From Geobacter sp. (GTDB lineage: Bacteria > Desulfobacterota > Desulfuromonadia > Geobacterales > DSM-12255), in the NCBI GenBank assembly GCA_009684525.1, contig WKKR01000005.1:186001-250000 (forward strand): a stretch of DNA of 64,000 nucleotides. The letters are read 5' to 3'. A program made the position numbers and the translations under genes. Numbering within the stretch: position 1 is the first letter of the stretch; every line of letters starts with the position of its first letter. Below the pieces are notes generated by a model, which saw nothing but the letters and a program-made list of their open reading frames with translations, made no database searches and had not been told where the DNA came from. Positions 15,584 through 23,480 of this stretch are shown here, piece after piece.

Positions 15584-18241
15584 ATGAGTAATCGAGTTGA
15601 GACAAAACTTATTCAGTTTTTCAACAAAAAAGACTCTTGTCTTTTTGCTGGTGCGGGCGTGGGTGTAAAGTCTGGACTACCTACTTGGCATGGATATCTG
15701 GATATGCTCATTGAGCTGGCAATAAAATATGAAGAAGCCACGGCCGATTTGATGAAATCTAGAGTGAAAGATAACATGTTATTGGAAGCAGCAACATTAT
15801 TCATAGATTGCCCGTTTATACCAGAAGGAGAAAAGTATAAGGCTCTTTCTGACCCATTTATAAAAAATATAAACCCGCGGGAGTTGCTGCCACTTGTTGC
15901 ATTACCATTTTCATCAATTGTGACAACCAACTATGATCGTTCGTTATATGATGCTTATTATACTTTGTATAACAATCAAATCGCATCAGGGCTTTCTTTA
16001 AAATCGCCTCTCCCTGTTGAACTTGGAGATCCGAGCATGAAGCAGGCCATCTATTGGACTGAATATTTTATAGCCAGAATCCATGGTCGAGCTGAAATTC
16101 CAAAGTCAATAGTTATCGACAAAGACGGATACAGAAGACTTGACGAGGATCCAAGTTATCAAGACTTTCTGCTTCATATTTTAAAAAACTATCATTGCCT
16201 TTTCATAGGGTTTTCATTTATTGACCCAGCAATAAATAAGATTTTCTCGATAATGACAAACTGCCTTCCTCTGCCTTATCCGAAGCTTCATTTAGCTCTT
16301 TTACCTAACGATGCAAACAAAGATTTGATAGCACAACTTGCAAAATTCAATATAGAAACCTTTTTCTATGACACTTCTGGGTATCACGCCGAGTTGTGGG
16401 AAGGAGTCAAACTCGCTCAAAAAACACTTCGTGGGAAACCAAGGTCTAGCACAATTAAGACTGCTCCAATTAAAGGAATAGAACGCTACTTAGCAACTTG
16501 TTATTCAAGGCTGAAAATTGGCAATCGAGCTGAGCCGTTATATGAGGTTGTCGCTGAGGGGATAGTAGCCCAAGCAATAGCTGATGCAGGGACTGGCGGA
16601 GTTACAAAAGATAATCTCGTAAATGCAATTAAGAAATACTTTAACCTTCCAAATGAAAGTGTCATCAATATTATTATACGTGCCTTTGACGGACTGTCTG
16701 AAAAAGGTATTTGCTCTTTAGTCGCAGATAAGTATGTCTGTAATATAACAGATACAAACATGTACGACGATAGCATGTCTGTCGTCATAACCGGTGTTTT
16801 AAATAGATTGCTTGTCAGAGAAGGTGTTACGCTGGATAGTTCAACAGCCGCAAAGATTCCAAAACTTATACAAAAAATACTCATTGCCAGGGGCTGGGAT
16901 TTAGGAGCTCACTTTGCAGGTAAACAGGACGGTGATTTATACGATAGCTGGGATCAAATCCACGCTCTGATCAAAGAAGAATGTAAAGGTATTAAAGATA
17001 AACTGTTATTATCAATTGCTAACTCGATTTTTGATACTTTAAGGCATCCAGATGACGCAGAATCAGAGGTACTATGCGACTTAGGCAGAATTGCTTTCGC
17101 TGTAGAACTGGTTATGAATCAATCTGCCTCAGTTATTAAGACTTCATTGGTACCAGAAACAATATACTTAGACTCAAATGTTCTTCTCCCAGCCATAGTA
17201 GAAGGTCACCCATACAGTCCGGTTTACGCAGATGTAATATCTAGAATCAGGTCTGCTGTCACCGAAAACGGCAAAACATTAAGAATATTCGTGGGGAGAC
17301 AATTTCTGAATGAAGTAGTAAGTCATCGAGCTTTGGCAATAGACGAAGTAAAGGCTCACAACCTCAACAATATAGACAATCTAAGACGATATATTGCTGG
17401 GAGAGGGCCTGAAAATGTCAATGTGTACACTGGTGCATTTTCATCATATGTGGCTAAAAATGGCAATATTTCATTTGATGAATTTCTTCGAAAAGTAGCT
17501 CCCTACAAGAATGAAGATGAGCTGTCATTATTTTTAAAGAATCACAATATAATTGCCATTAACTTCAGCTTTGCTGATAGCAATCATATTCAATTATATG
17601 AAAATATAAAATGCAGCTTAATAGACGCTTACAATGATTTAGAACTTATTAAACCAAAACCTAAAATATTGATAGAACATGAAGCTGCACAGCTAGCAAC
17701 GTTATTGATTGACATAAAGCTTGGCATGAAACCAATCTTTGTATCAGCAGACAAGAAACTAATGGCTGTATGTAAAGGTCCTACATTGAGCAGCTGTGCA
17801 GGGGCAATAGTCACACATCTCGGACTGATCCAACTTGTAGATTTGTTGCTAGGTGTTACCACCGACAAGAGATCTTTAGCCAGACTGATGTGGAATTTGC
17901 AAATAGTTGATAAAAAAACATATATACGAGAGTTTCTTATCAGCCAAGCACTACGGCACTATGATGATGCTATGGCGATGGCTATGTGGGATGTTGTCGA
18001 TGGTATTGCTGAATTAGCTGTTGATTCTGCCAACAAAGAGGGCATAGATTTTTGGTCAAAATCGGATATAGGAAAGACTTCAGCTTTCCTCGATCGTTTT
18101 GAAAATGACTTCTTTGGTAAAATGGCTGCTGTCATTGAGAAGCGGAAACAAGAAGCCGTTTCTTCTGCGCCACCAAATGATGACCGCCCCTTGAAGATAG
18201 CCAGTCGTTCGAAGCCACGGACAGGTGATGGGTTCCGGTGA
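15584..18241 (+). CDS. SIR2-like / PIN-like domain fusion protein, candidate defence effector
   Basis: An 885-residue protein. The N-terminal SIR2-like domain carries the nucleotide-binding loop GAGVGVKSG (23-31), TTNYD (114-118), a histidine in IHG (166-168) and FIGFSFIDP (207-215). A helical, possibly winged-helix segment spans about 320-400. The C-terminal part looks like a PIN nuclease: D530 (IYLDSNV), E577 (FLNEV), E700 (EHEAAQLATLL) and D723 (FVSADKKL). SIR2-like domains deplete NAD in several anti-phage systems and PIN domains cut RNA, so abortive defence is inferred. Strongly AT-rich compared with the surroundings. The ATG follows GGAGG at nine bases. The next gene (OLD-like) starts 67 bp on. 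Confidence 0.82.
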   Translation: MSNRVETKLIQFFNKKDSCLFAGAGVGVKSGLPTWHGYLDMLIELAIKYEEATADLMKSRVKDNMLLEAATLFIDCPFIPEGEKYKALSDPFIKNINPRELLPLVALPFSSIVTTNYDRSLYDAYYTLYNNQIASGLSLKSPLPVELGDPSMKQAIYWTEYFIARIHGRAEIPKSIVIDKDGYRRLDEDPSYQDFLLHILKNYHCLFIGFSFIDPAINKIFSIMTNCLPLPYPKLHLALLPNDANKDLIAQLAKFNIETFFYDTSGYHAELWEGVKLAQKTLRGKPRSSTIKTAPIKGIERYLATCYSRLKIGNRAEPLYEVVAEGIVAQAIADAGTGGVTKDNLVNAIKKYFNLPNESVINIIIRAFDGLSEKGICSLVADKYVCNITDTNMYDDSMSVVITGVLNRLLVREGVTLDSSTAAKIPKLIQKILIARGWDLGAHFAGKQDGDLYDSWDQIHALIKEECKGIKDKLLLSIANSIFDTLRHPDDAESEVLCDLGRIAFAVELVMNQSASVIKTSLVPETIYLDSNVLLPAIVEGHPYSPVYADVISRIRSAVTENGKTLRIFVGRQFLNEVVSHRALAIDEVKAHNLNNIDNLRRYIAGRGPENVNVYTGAFSSYVAKNGNISFDEFLRKVAPYKNEDELSLFLKNHNIIAINFSFADSNHIQLYENIKCSLIDAYNDLELIKPKPKILIEHEAAQLATLLIDIKLGMKPIFVSADKKLMAVCKGPTLSSCAGAIVTHLGLIQLVDLLLGVTTDKRSLARLMWNLQIVDKKTYIREFLISQALRHYDDAMAMAMWDVVDGIAELAVDSANKEGIDFWSKSDIGKTSAFLDRFENDFFGKMAAVIEKRKQEAVSSAPPNDDRPLKIASRSKPRTGDGFR

Positions 18242-18284
18242 CAGTATACAAATCTATTAAATATACTGCCCCCGAAACTCCTCC
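18225..18284 (+). repeat. Long palindromic repeat, copy 1
   Basis: Overlaps the end of the SIR2-PIN gene. Seventeen-base arms pair at 14 positions around AGTATA/TATACT, with loop CAAATCTATTAAA. Its core from GACAGTATAC through CGAAACTCC is nearly identical to 21504-21544. It lies just before the ribosome site of the next gene, so it could also shape expression between the two genes. Confidence 0.65.
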
Positions 18285-18308
18285 AGATTTATAATACAGG
18301 AGGGAAAC

Positions 18309-20081
18309 TTGCCATCGTCTGTGTCTATCACATCCGTTGAATTTCGTAATTTCAAGGCATTAAACCAGTACTCCTTGAGCTTACATCATATGAATATTCT
18401 TGTAGGCCCTAATAATTGTGGTAAGTCCACGATTCTAAGCGCTTTTAGGACATTAGGTGTAGCTGTCCGCAGGGCAAGAGCAAAAAGTGCAGAATGGGTA
18501 AAAGGCCCACAAGGGAATGTTTACGGCTATAAACTTTCGGAGGAAGTATTACCGATTTCAATCGAAAATGTTCATACTGATTATGATGAGACAGATTCAT
18601 CAATTACGTTCCGCCTTTCAAATAACAATAAGTTACAGCTTTTTTTCCCAGAAGAGGGTGGTTGTTTTTTGATACCGTTAACTGACCCTCCTGCAATTCG
18701 CACTCCTTCTCAATTTAAGCATGCCTTTCCTATAACAATAGGAGTCGTACCAATACTTGGGCCGGTTGAACATGAAGAAGACGTGCTAAACGAAGAAACT
18801 GTCCGAAAGAATCTTGCGACACACCGTGCTTCACGGCATTTCAGAAATTCATGGCATTTTTTCCCGGACAAGTTTGAAGAGTTTGCGCAACTAGTGAAGA
18901 AAACATGGTCTGGTATGGAAATTGAGAGAGCGCAAAGAGCTGATCAATTTTCATCTAAATTAGTCATGTTTTGCGCAGAAAATAGAATTACTCGTGAACT
19001 ATTTTGGGCAGGTTCTGGTTTCCAAATTTGGTGTCAATTACTTACTCATATTACGAGGGCCAGTGGTGATACGATATTAATTGTTGATGAGCCAGAAATA
19101 TATCTGCATCCAGATGTACAGAGACAACTACTTAATATATTAAGACAAGCTGGACCAGATATTTTACTTGCAACACATTCGACTGAAATTATGAGTGAAG
19201 CTGACCACTCCGAAATACTTCTAGTCGACAAGAGTAGAAAATCCGCACAGAGATTAAAAGATATTGAAGGTGTTCAGCAAGCGCTGAATATTATTGGATC
19301 AATTCAGAACATTACGTTGACTCAATTGGCCAGAAACAGGCGATTAATATTTGTTGAAGGGTTGGATGACTTTAGAACCATCAGAAGATTTGCTCAGAAA
19401 TTTGGTCACATGGAGCTTGCTTCTGGCATAGATCTTACTCCTGTACAATCTGGTGGATTCTCTTCATGGGAAAGCATCTTATCTTTTGCTCAAGTATTTG
19501 AAAAAGCCGTTGGGAATACAGTAAATATTGGCGTCATTTATGACAGAGATTATACTCCACAGGAACAATTAACTGATATTATCCAAGACCTTGAAAAACA
19601 CCTCAATTTTGCTCACATACACTATCGTAAAGAAATAGAAAATTATCTATTGATCCCGGCTGCTCTAGAACGTGCAGTTAAAAAAGGAATCACCGAGCGT
19701 GAAAAACGTTTCGGAGAGAAAATCACCTCGTTTCCAAATGTCAGAGAAATATTGGACGAAATAACAAATACTCTGCGTAGTGATATTCAAGGGCAGTATT
19801 TGGCCAAACGGTCAAAGTACTTTGAACATTCAAAACTCGATAAAGCTACTATTAACTCTCAGACTATAAAAATATTCGATGAAAAATGGGCTAATTTAGA
19901 AACTAGAATGGAAATTGTGCCTGGAAAGGAGGTTCTTAAGAAACTAAGAGATGTCATACAGAGCTCGTATTCTATCAATTTAACTGACAATAAATTGATT
20001 GATGAAATCAATATATCCGAAGTGCCTGAAGACTTAAAAAACTTGTTAACCAAATTGGAAGCTTATAGGAGTGCAAGGTAG
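18309..20081 (+). CDS. OLD-like ABC ATPase with C-terminal TOPRIM domain
   Basis: A 590-residue protein. Walker A GPNNCGKST is at 33-41, an ABC-type signature GSGFQ near 235-239, Walker B TILIVDEPE at 255-263 and the switch histidine in ATHSTEI near 290. A TOPRIM-like domain follows: E350 (IFVEGLDD), YDRD (411-414) and IENYLL (443-448). This is the OLD/AAA15 arrangement, a nucleotide-gated nuclease frequent in phage defence. It starts with TTG, supported by AGGAGG six bases upstream. It lies 67 bp after the SIR2-PIN gene on the same strand with the same AT-rich composition, so the two probably form a sensor-effector operon. No helicase neighbour (as in Gabija) is present. Confidence 0.85.
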   Translation: MPSSVSITSVEFRNFKALNQYSLSLHHMNILVGPNNCGKSTILSAFRTLGVAVRRARAKSAEWVKGPQGNVYGYKLSEEVLPISIENVHTDYDETDSSITFRLSNNNKLQLFFPEEGGCFLIPLTDPPAIRTPSQFKHAFPITIGVVPILGPVEHEEDVLNEETVRKNLATHRASRHFRNSWHFFPDKFEEFAQLVKKTWSGMEIERAQRADQFSSKLVMFCAENRITRELFWAGSGFQIWCQLLTHITRASGDTILIVDEPEIYLHPDVQRQLLNILRQAGPDILLATHSTEIMSEADHSEILLVDKSRKSAQRLKDIEGVQQALNIIGSIQNITLTQLARNRRLIFVEGLDDFRTIRRFAQKFGHMELASGIDLTPVQSGGFSSWESILSFAQVFEKAVGNTVNIGVIYDRDYTPQEQLTDIIQDLEKHLNFAHIHYRKEIENYLLIPAALERAVKKGITEREKRFGEKITSFPNVREILDEITNTLRSDIQGQYLAKRSKYFEHSKLDKATINSQTIKIFDEKWANLETRMEIVPGKEVLKKLRDVIQSSYSINLTDNKLIDEINISEVPEDLKNLLTKLEAYRSAR

Positions 20082-20219
20082 ACCCCTCACAGTCACGGCG
20101 GGTCAGGCCTGCAAACATGCATAATAGTCACATAACCTACGGATATCACTAGATGACATACTACAAGGTATGCTAGGGTCGATTAAAACGAGTGAGGAAG
20201 ACGTCAGTTGGGGTTGACA

Positions 20220-20247
20220 GACAGGGTGGCATAGAAGCCACCCTGTC
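20220..20247. terminator. Shared hairpin terminator between convergent genes
   Basis: Perfect 11-bp stem GACAGGGTGGC / GCCACCCTGTC with a six-base loop, between the OLD-like gene (plus) and the DUF4382 gene (minus). T tracts are weak on both sides. Confidence 0.6.
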
Positions 20248-20273
20248 CGTTCTCAGCAATCAGTTTTTCCGAA

Positions 20274-21203
20274 TCAGGGGACCTTGATCAACCCTATATT
20301 CCCGAGGTCGGTGGTAACTCCCTGGGTAACGGTAACGGCCGGTGAGGAATAGACCTGGAATCCGTTGGAGGAGATGAAGGTCTTGTAGGATACCGTCGCG
20401 GAACCGGGTACGAACGCGGCAAACGGAGCCTGCCAGGCGCCGCTGGTGTAGTTGCTGAAGATTCTCCCTGCCGCGATGGGATCTACATCGTTGATCGAGC
20501 CGCGCCGTTTGACAGATACGGTGGCACTGGACCACCGGTCGAATGCGGTAACAGTGCCTGAAATGGAGCCATACTGGGCGAGCACTCCGGACATCTGGAC
20601 CATGCGGATGCCGGTCGGCTTCAGGTTATAGTCGCCGTTGCCACGATCTACAATGGCCGTATTCGGGTCAAAATCGATCATTACCGCATTGATGACCCCT
20701 GGTTTGATCTCGATCGGGCCGAGGATTTTGAGTCCGGACTGCTGGGCACTGGGGGTCGTCAACGGAATCATGGTGGTGAGATCGGAGTTCAGCACAAGAT
20801 AGTTTGACGGCAACTGTCCCTGTCCATTGGGGTTTGGCTCAAGAATCAGGCGAATCTGGCTGTAGGTGCCGGCGGGCAGGACAACCTCCCCCAAGGCCTG
20901 CTGCACAAACTGCAACTGCATGACGTCAATGACCCGCGGCGTACTGAATCGTGCCACTACGGGGAGGCCGGGGTCGTTGTCCTGGGCGCCTTCTCTGCCG
21001 GCAGGGACAACGCGTATTTCCTTGATGCTGATGACGACATGGGCAAAGTTGTCGCTCATCTTGTCAGTGATGGAGAGGTTCAGGGTTCCCGTAGCGGCAC
21101 TTCCGCCGCTGCCACCACCGCACCCCTGAAACTGCAGCAATGCTAATGTTACGATCCCCAGGACCAGCGATACTTTCAGGAGTGGTAAAATTTTGCTCGA
21201 CAT
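20274..21203 (-). CDS. DUF4382 domain lipoprotein
   Basis: A 309-residue lipoprotein with a signal peptide ending at the lipobox cysteine in LLQFQGC (about residue 28), then a glycine/serine linker and the DUF4382 domain: GTLNLSITDKMSDNFAHVVI, IKEIRVV and LPAGTYSQIRLIL. The C-terminal part (about 210-309) looks like another all-beta domain. DUF4382 lipoproteins are multiplied in Geobacter; function is unknown, probably cell-surface. ATG 21203 follows GGGAGG. Expression should respond to a cyclic dinucleotide through the GEMM riboswitch directly upstream (21228-21340). Confidence 0.88.
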   Translation of the reverse strand: MSSKILPLLKVSLVLGIVTLALLQFQGCGGGSGGSAATGTLNLSITDKMSDNFAHVVISIKEIRVVPAGREGAQDNDPGLPVVARFSTPRVIDVMQLQFVQQALGEVVLPAGTYSQIRLILEPNPNGQGQLPSNYLVLNSDLTTMIPLTTPSAQQSGLKILGPIEIKPGVINAVMIDFDPNTAIVDRGNGDYNLKPTGIRMVQMSGVLAQYGSISGTVTAFDRWSSATVSVKRRGSINDVDPIAAGRIFSNYTSGAWQAPFAAFVPGSATVSYKTFISSNGFQVYSSPAVTVTQGVTTDLGNIGLIKVP

Positions 21204-21227
21204 AAGGCCTCCCTTTCCGGCTGGGAT

Positions 21228-21340
21228 GAAAAAAGCCGGGTTGCAGAAATAGAGTGATATTTCGGCAACCCGGCTGTCTCGGGGAGACCCGTGGGCTTTC
21301 CGTCCCACCCTCGCGGGAGGTTTAGTATTATCGTGTATCA
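21228..21340 (-). ncRNA. GEMM-I cyclic dinucleotide riboswitch with terminator
   Basis: On the minus strand: CACG (21335-21332), TAAACC, a stem with GNRA loop GCGA, GGGACGGAAAGCC, then GAGACAGCCGGGTTGCCG. This is the GEMM-I architecture (P2 tetraloop, P3, closing P1). The 3' strand of P1 (CCGGGTTGC) can instead pair with GCAACCCGG before six T residues to make a terminator, so ligand binding should turn expression on. Geobacter members of this class with such AATAC-TAAACC leaders include cyclic AMP-GMP (GEMM-Ib) sensors; the base at the ligand-selectivity position could not be aligned with certainty, so c-di-GMP is also possible. Confidence 0.88.
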
Positions 21341-21469
21341 CATAATTGGATACATAACGGATATATGTAGCCAAATATATCACTGCGTGCCGAAAGTCAA
21401 GCACGCATCATCTGCAAAAAACGGCGTCTCGTTTCCGAATGACAGAATCCATCGATATAAGGAGATTAT

Positions 21470-21523
21470 ATGAAAATCATCACCCCTGTGCGGAGTTTCG
21501 AGGACAGTATACAAATCTATTGA
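21470..21523 (+). pseudogene. N-terminal fragment of a U32 peptidase-like gene
   Basis: AAGGAG, then an ATG at 21470, then the short reading frame MKIITPVRSFEDSIQIY followed by a stop. This resembles the start of U32 family peptidases (MKI-x-x-P-V-x-S-x-E, before the GADE motif), which is missing here. The stop lies in the loop of the palindromic repeat at 21492-21544, as if the gene was cut by it. Alternatively it is a leader peptide. Confidence 0.35.
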
Positions 21524-21544
21524 ATATACTCCCCTCGAAACTCC
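21492..21544 (+). repeat. Long palindromic repeat, copy 2
   Basis: GGAGTTTCGAGG (21492-21503) pairs perfectly with CCTCGAAACTCC (21533-21544); inside, AGTATA pairs with TATACT around the loop CAAATCTATTGAA. Twenty-base arms carry two mismatches. The core matches copy 1 at 18225-18284. A C5G5 block and seven T residues follow. Confidence 0.7.
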
Positions 21545-21571
21545 CCCGGGGGCTTTTTTTCACACCGTAAT

Positions 21572-21605
21572 GGCCCCGGTTGCTCCGCAGCTGGGGCCTT
21601 TTTTT
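21572..21605 (+). terminator. Intrinsic terminator
   Basis: GGCCCC (21572-21577) pairs with GGGGCC (21593-21598), followed by seven T residues. It would stop rightward transcripts crossing the palindromic repeat. Confidence 0.75.
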
Positions 21606-21788
21606 GTTTTACGACATAGGGAAGGTTACTTGATTTTCGCTCGCCAAAATATGAAAGAAATACATGTTTTGCTGTGCATAACATGTAATAATTACGATTA
21701 ATATTTTCATTACTGACATAACTTATGAACTACATTCATTATTTATGAGAGTTGATGTGGTTATGGCAGTAACGTATGGCCATTGTTA

Positions 21789-21943
21789 GCATTTTCTGGT
21801 TGCCCTGCGCTGAAAGGTGGTGTAGAAGTTCTTCTAGCTTCTACAGTTACCCTCCCAGGGGAGTGCAGTGGGACTGACAGACACGATGCACAGGGATTAC
21901 AGGCCGCATTGCCCCGCAGAGAGCCGGGTGATGCGGCCTTTTG
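21789..21943 (+). ncRNA. Structured RNA candidate, copy 2, with intrinsic terminator
   Basis: Relative of 15186-15337. GTAGAAG pairs with CTTCTAC near 21821-21844; the terminal hairpin has GGCCGCAT / ATGCGGCC at its base with inner CCCG/CGGG where copy 1 has GTCAGC/GCTGAC, then TTTT. It lies 135 bp upstream of a lipoprotein gene. It may be a cis-acting leader with a terminator or a small RNA. The two copies bracket the defence pair and the DUF4382 gene. Confidence 0.5.
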
Positions 21944-21999
21944 CGTCTATAAACCCAAGGACATGAAGGTCAGCCTTCGCGAAACCGCCCGCGAATCGG

Positions 22000-22061
22000 A
22001 AAAGAGGACGCCCACTTTGAGCGCCTGATAAAAAAGGTAGCCTGTCCTCTTTTGGCTATCC
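22000..22061 (+). promoter_or_regulatory. Pseudoknot-prone leader before lipoprotein gene
   Basis: AAAAGAGGAC (22000-22009) is perfectly complementary to GTCCTCTTTT (22044-22053), and GGTAGCC (22036-22042) pairs with GGCTATCC (22054-22061, one bulge). The order of the strands is that of an H-type pseudoknot. It ends nine bases before the ribosome site GGGAGAG (22070-22076), so it could control translation. Confidence 0.45.
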
Positions 22062-22077
22062 AAACGAAAGGGAGAGC

Positions 22078-23139
22078 ATGATTAGAAACACCATGACATC
22101 TTTTCTTGTATTGTTTTCTCTCGTAGCTTGTGGAAGTGGAAGTAACTCAACGAGTCTTTCATCTAATGCATCAACGCCACCATCAAACACACCTCCTGAA
22201 GTCGTATCGGCAGAGAGTTGGCAACTAACCAGTGGCCCCACTGATAACCGTATAACCAGATTAGTAATTAACAGCAACAGTCAGACCATATTTGCGGGGA
22301 CATCTGATGGGATATATAAATCTGTAATAGGTAGCAACACCTGGACCGCTATAAATGCTAGTTCGCCATTCGGTTACGTCTCAACACTATGTATTGATCC
22401 TAGTAATGTTCAAACTATGTACGCTGGTACTTACGCTGGATTCTATAAATCTATAGACGGTGGTAATAGTTGGAGCAATACCTCTAATAATCTGGTGGGA
22501 TCTGTGACTACTGTGGTTATAGACCCAAATGACTCCAATACACTCTATGTCTCAAAAGAGGGCACTGGTGGCTTTGGGCTGTATAAGTCTGTAAATGGTG
22601 GCTTATCCTGGTCCTCTATTGGTGATACATTTCCTCCTTTAACATTTATTAGGTCACTAGCTATCGATCCTACAAATACCCAAGTGATCTACGCAGGTAG
22701 ACACAGCGGCGGTATATTGAAGTCGATAGATGGGGGTACATCTTGGACTGATGTCAACAATGGCCTACCAACTGATGTGTACATGAATTACCTGGCGATT
22801 GACCCGTCGAACAGTCAGACCATCTATGTGGCCACGAATGGGAGCGGAGTTTACAAATCAATGAATGGTGGGAGCTCATGGTCGGCAACAGGAAGTACAT
22901 TGGCATATTCATTCCCTTTCGCACTTGCCATTGATCCTGCCCACCCACAGACAGTCTATGCAGGAATGTATTACTCAGGCGCCTTCAAATCAACTGACGG
23001 TGGTGACACCTGGGTTCAAGTAAACACCGGTACCGGCCCCACGTCCATTTGGACACTTGCGATTGATACTACCGTGCCCCGCGCTATATATGGAGGAACA
23101 GAAGACGGTAAAGTATTTATAGGATCTTTATCGAACTGA
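22078..23139 (+). CDS. Lipoprotein with Asp-box (BNR-like) beta-propeller repeats
   Basis: A 353-residue lipoprotein: signal peptide with lipobox LVAC at about 15-18, a serine/threonine/proline linker to about 45, then six or seven repeats of about 45 residues. Each repeat pairs an AIDPSNxQTIYAG strand with an Asp-box, for example KSIDGGNSWS, KSVNGGLSWS, KSIDGGTSWT, KSMNGGSSWS and KSTDGGDTWV. Such repeats build sialidase/VPS10-like propellers. No catalytic residues were seen; a surface-binding role is likely. Lower GC than core genes. A structured leader lies upstream. Confidence 0.82.
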   Translation: MIRNTMTSFLVLFSLVACGSGSNSTSLSSNASTPPSNTPPEVVSAESWQLTSGPTDNRITRLVINSNSQTIFAGTSDGIYKSVIGSNTWTAINASSPFGYVSTLCIDPSNVQTMYAGTYAGFYKSIDGGNSWSNTSNNLVGSVTTVVIDPNDSNTLYVSKEGTGGFGLYKSVNGGLSWSSIGDTFPPLTFIRSLAIDPTNTQVIYAGRHSGGILKSIDGGTSWTDVNNGLPTDVYMNYLAIDPSNSQTIYVATNGSGVYKSMNGGSSWSATGSTLAYSFPFALAIDPAHPQTVYAGMYYSGAFKSTDGGDTWVQVNTGTGPTSIWTLAIDTTVPRAIYGGTEDGKVFIGSLSN

Positions 23140-23480
23140 TTATTATGACCACATTTAGAGAATCAGCCCTCGACAGAGGACATGAAACAAGAACAACACA
23201 AAGCGGGGTCAAGTTTCAACAATCAACAGAACTATGTCAAATGTCGAGACCTGACCCTTGTATGTGCGTGCAGTGACACCATAAGAGTGCAATAATGGGA
23301 CAGGCTACCAATTTGTGCTCTTAAAGAAAATAGATACAAATATCAGCCAGAGCTTAGTAGTTTTATATACTGTTTCTGAAATGCCTTAGCATTTATTGCA
23401 TTGCTCTGACCGTTAGCTTATTGAGTTCTATACATAACATATGAAATTGACTGACTAAATTGAAGAGGAGATAAAGAAGT
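23140..23480. other. Gene-free stretch with one REP-like palindrome
   Basis: No coding sequence was recognised. It contains the REP-like element at 23206-23257 and AT-rich DNA ahead of the next lipoprotein gene. Confidence 0.6.
23206..23257. repeat. REP-like palindrome
   Basis: GGGTCAAGTTTC (23206-23217) faces GAGACCTGACCC (23246-23257), an inverted repeat with two mismatches. The GGGTCAGGTCTC-type arm with nearby TGTCAAATGTC resembles extragenic palindromes associated with RAYT transposases; no such transposase gene is in the window. Confidence 0.45.

Larger units (their letters stand above)
21341..22077. other. Gene-free stretch with several signals
   Basis: Contains the promoter region of the DUF4382 riboswitch (minus strand TTGACT at 21400-21395 with TATATT 15 bp on), the truncated U32-like gene start (21470-21523), a long palindromic repeat, a terminator, structured RNA copy 2 and a pseudoknot-prone leader for the lipoprotein gene at 22078. 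No intact gene was seen. Confidence 0.7.

Noticed and set aside
18225-21544. Integron attC sites for the palindromic repeats
   Set aside because: No GTTRRRY/RYYYAAC core sites, no integrase, and genes on both strands between the copies.
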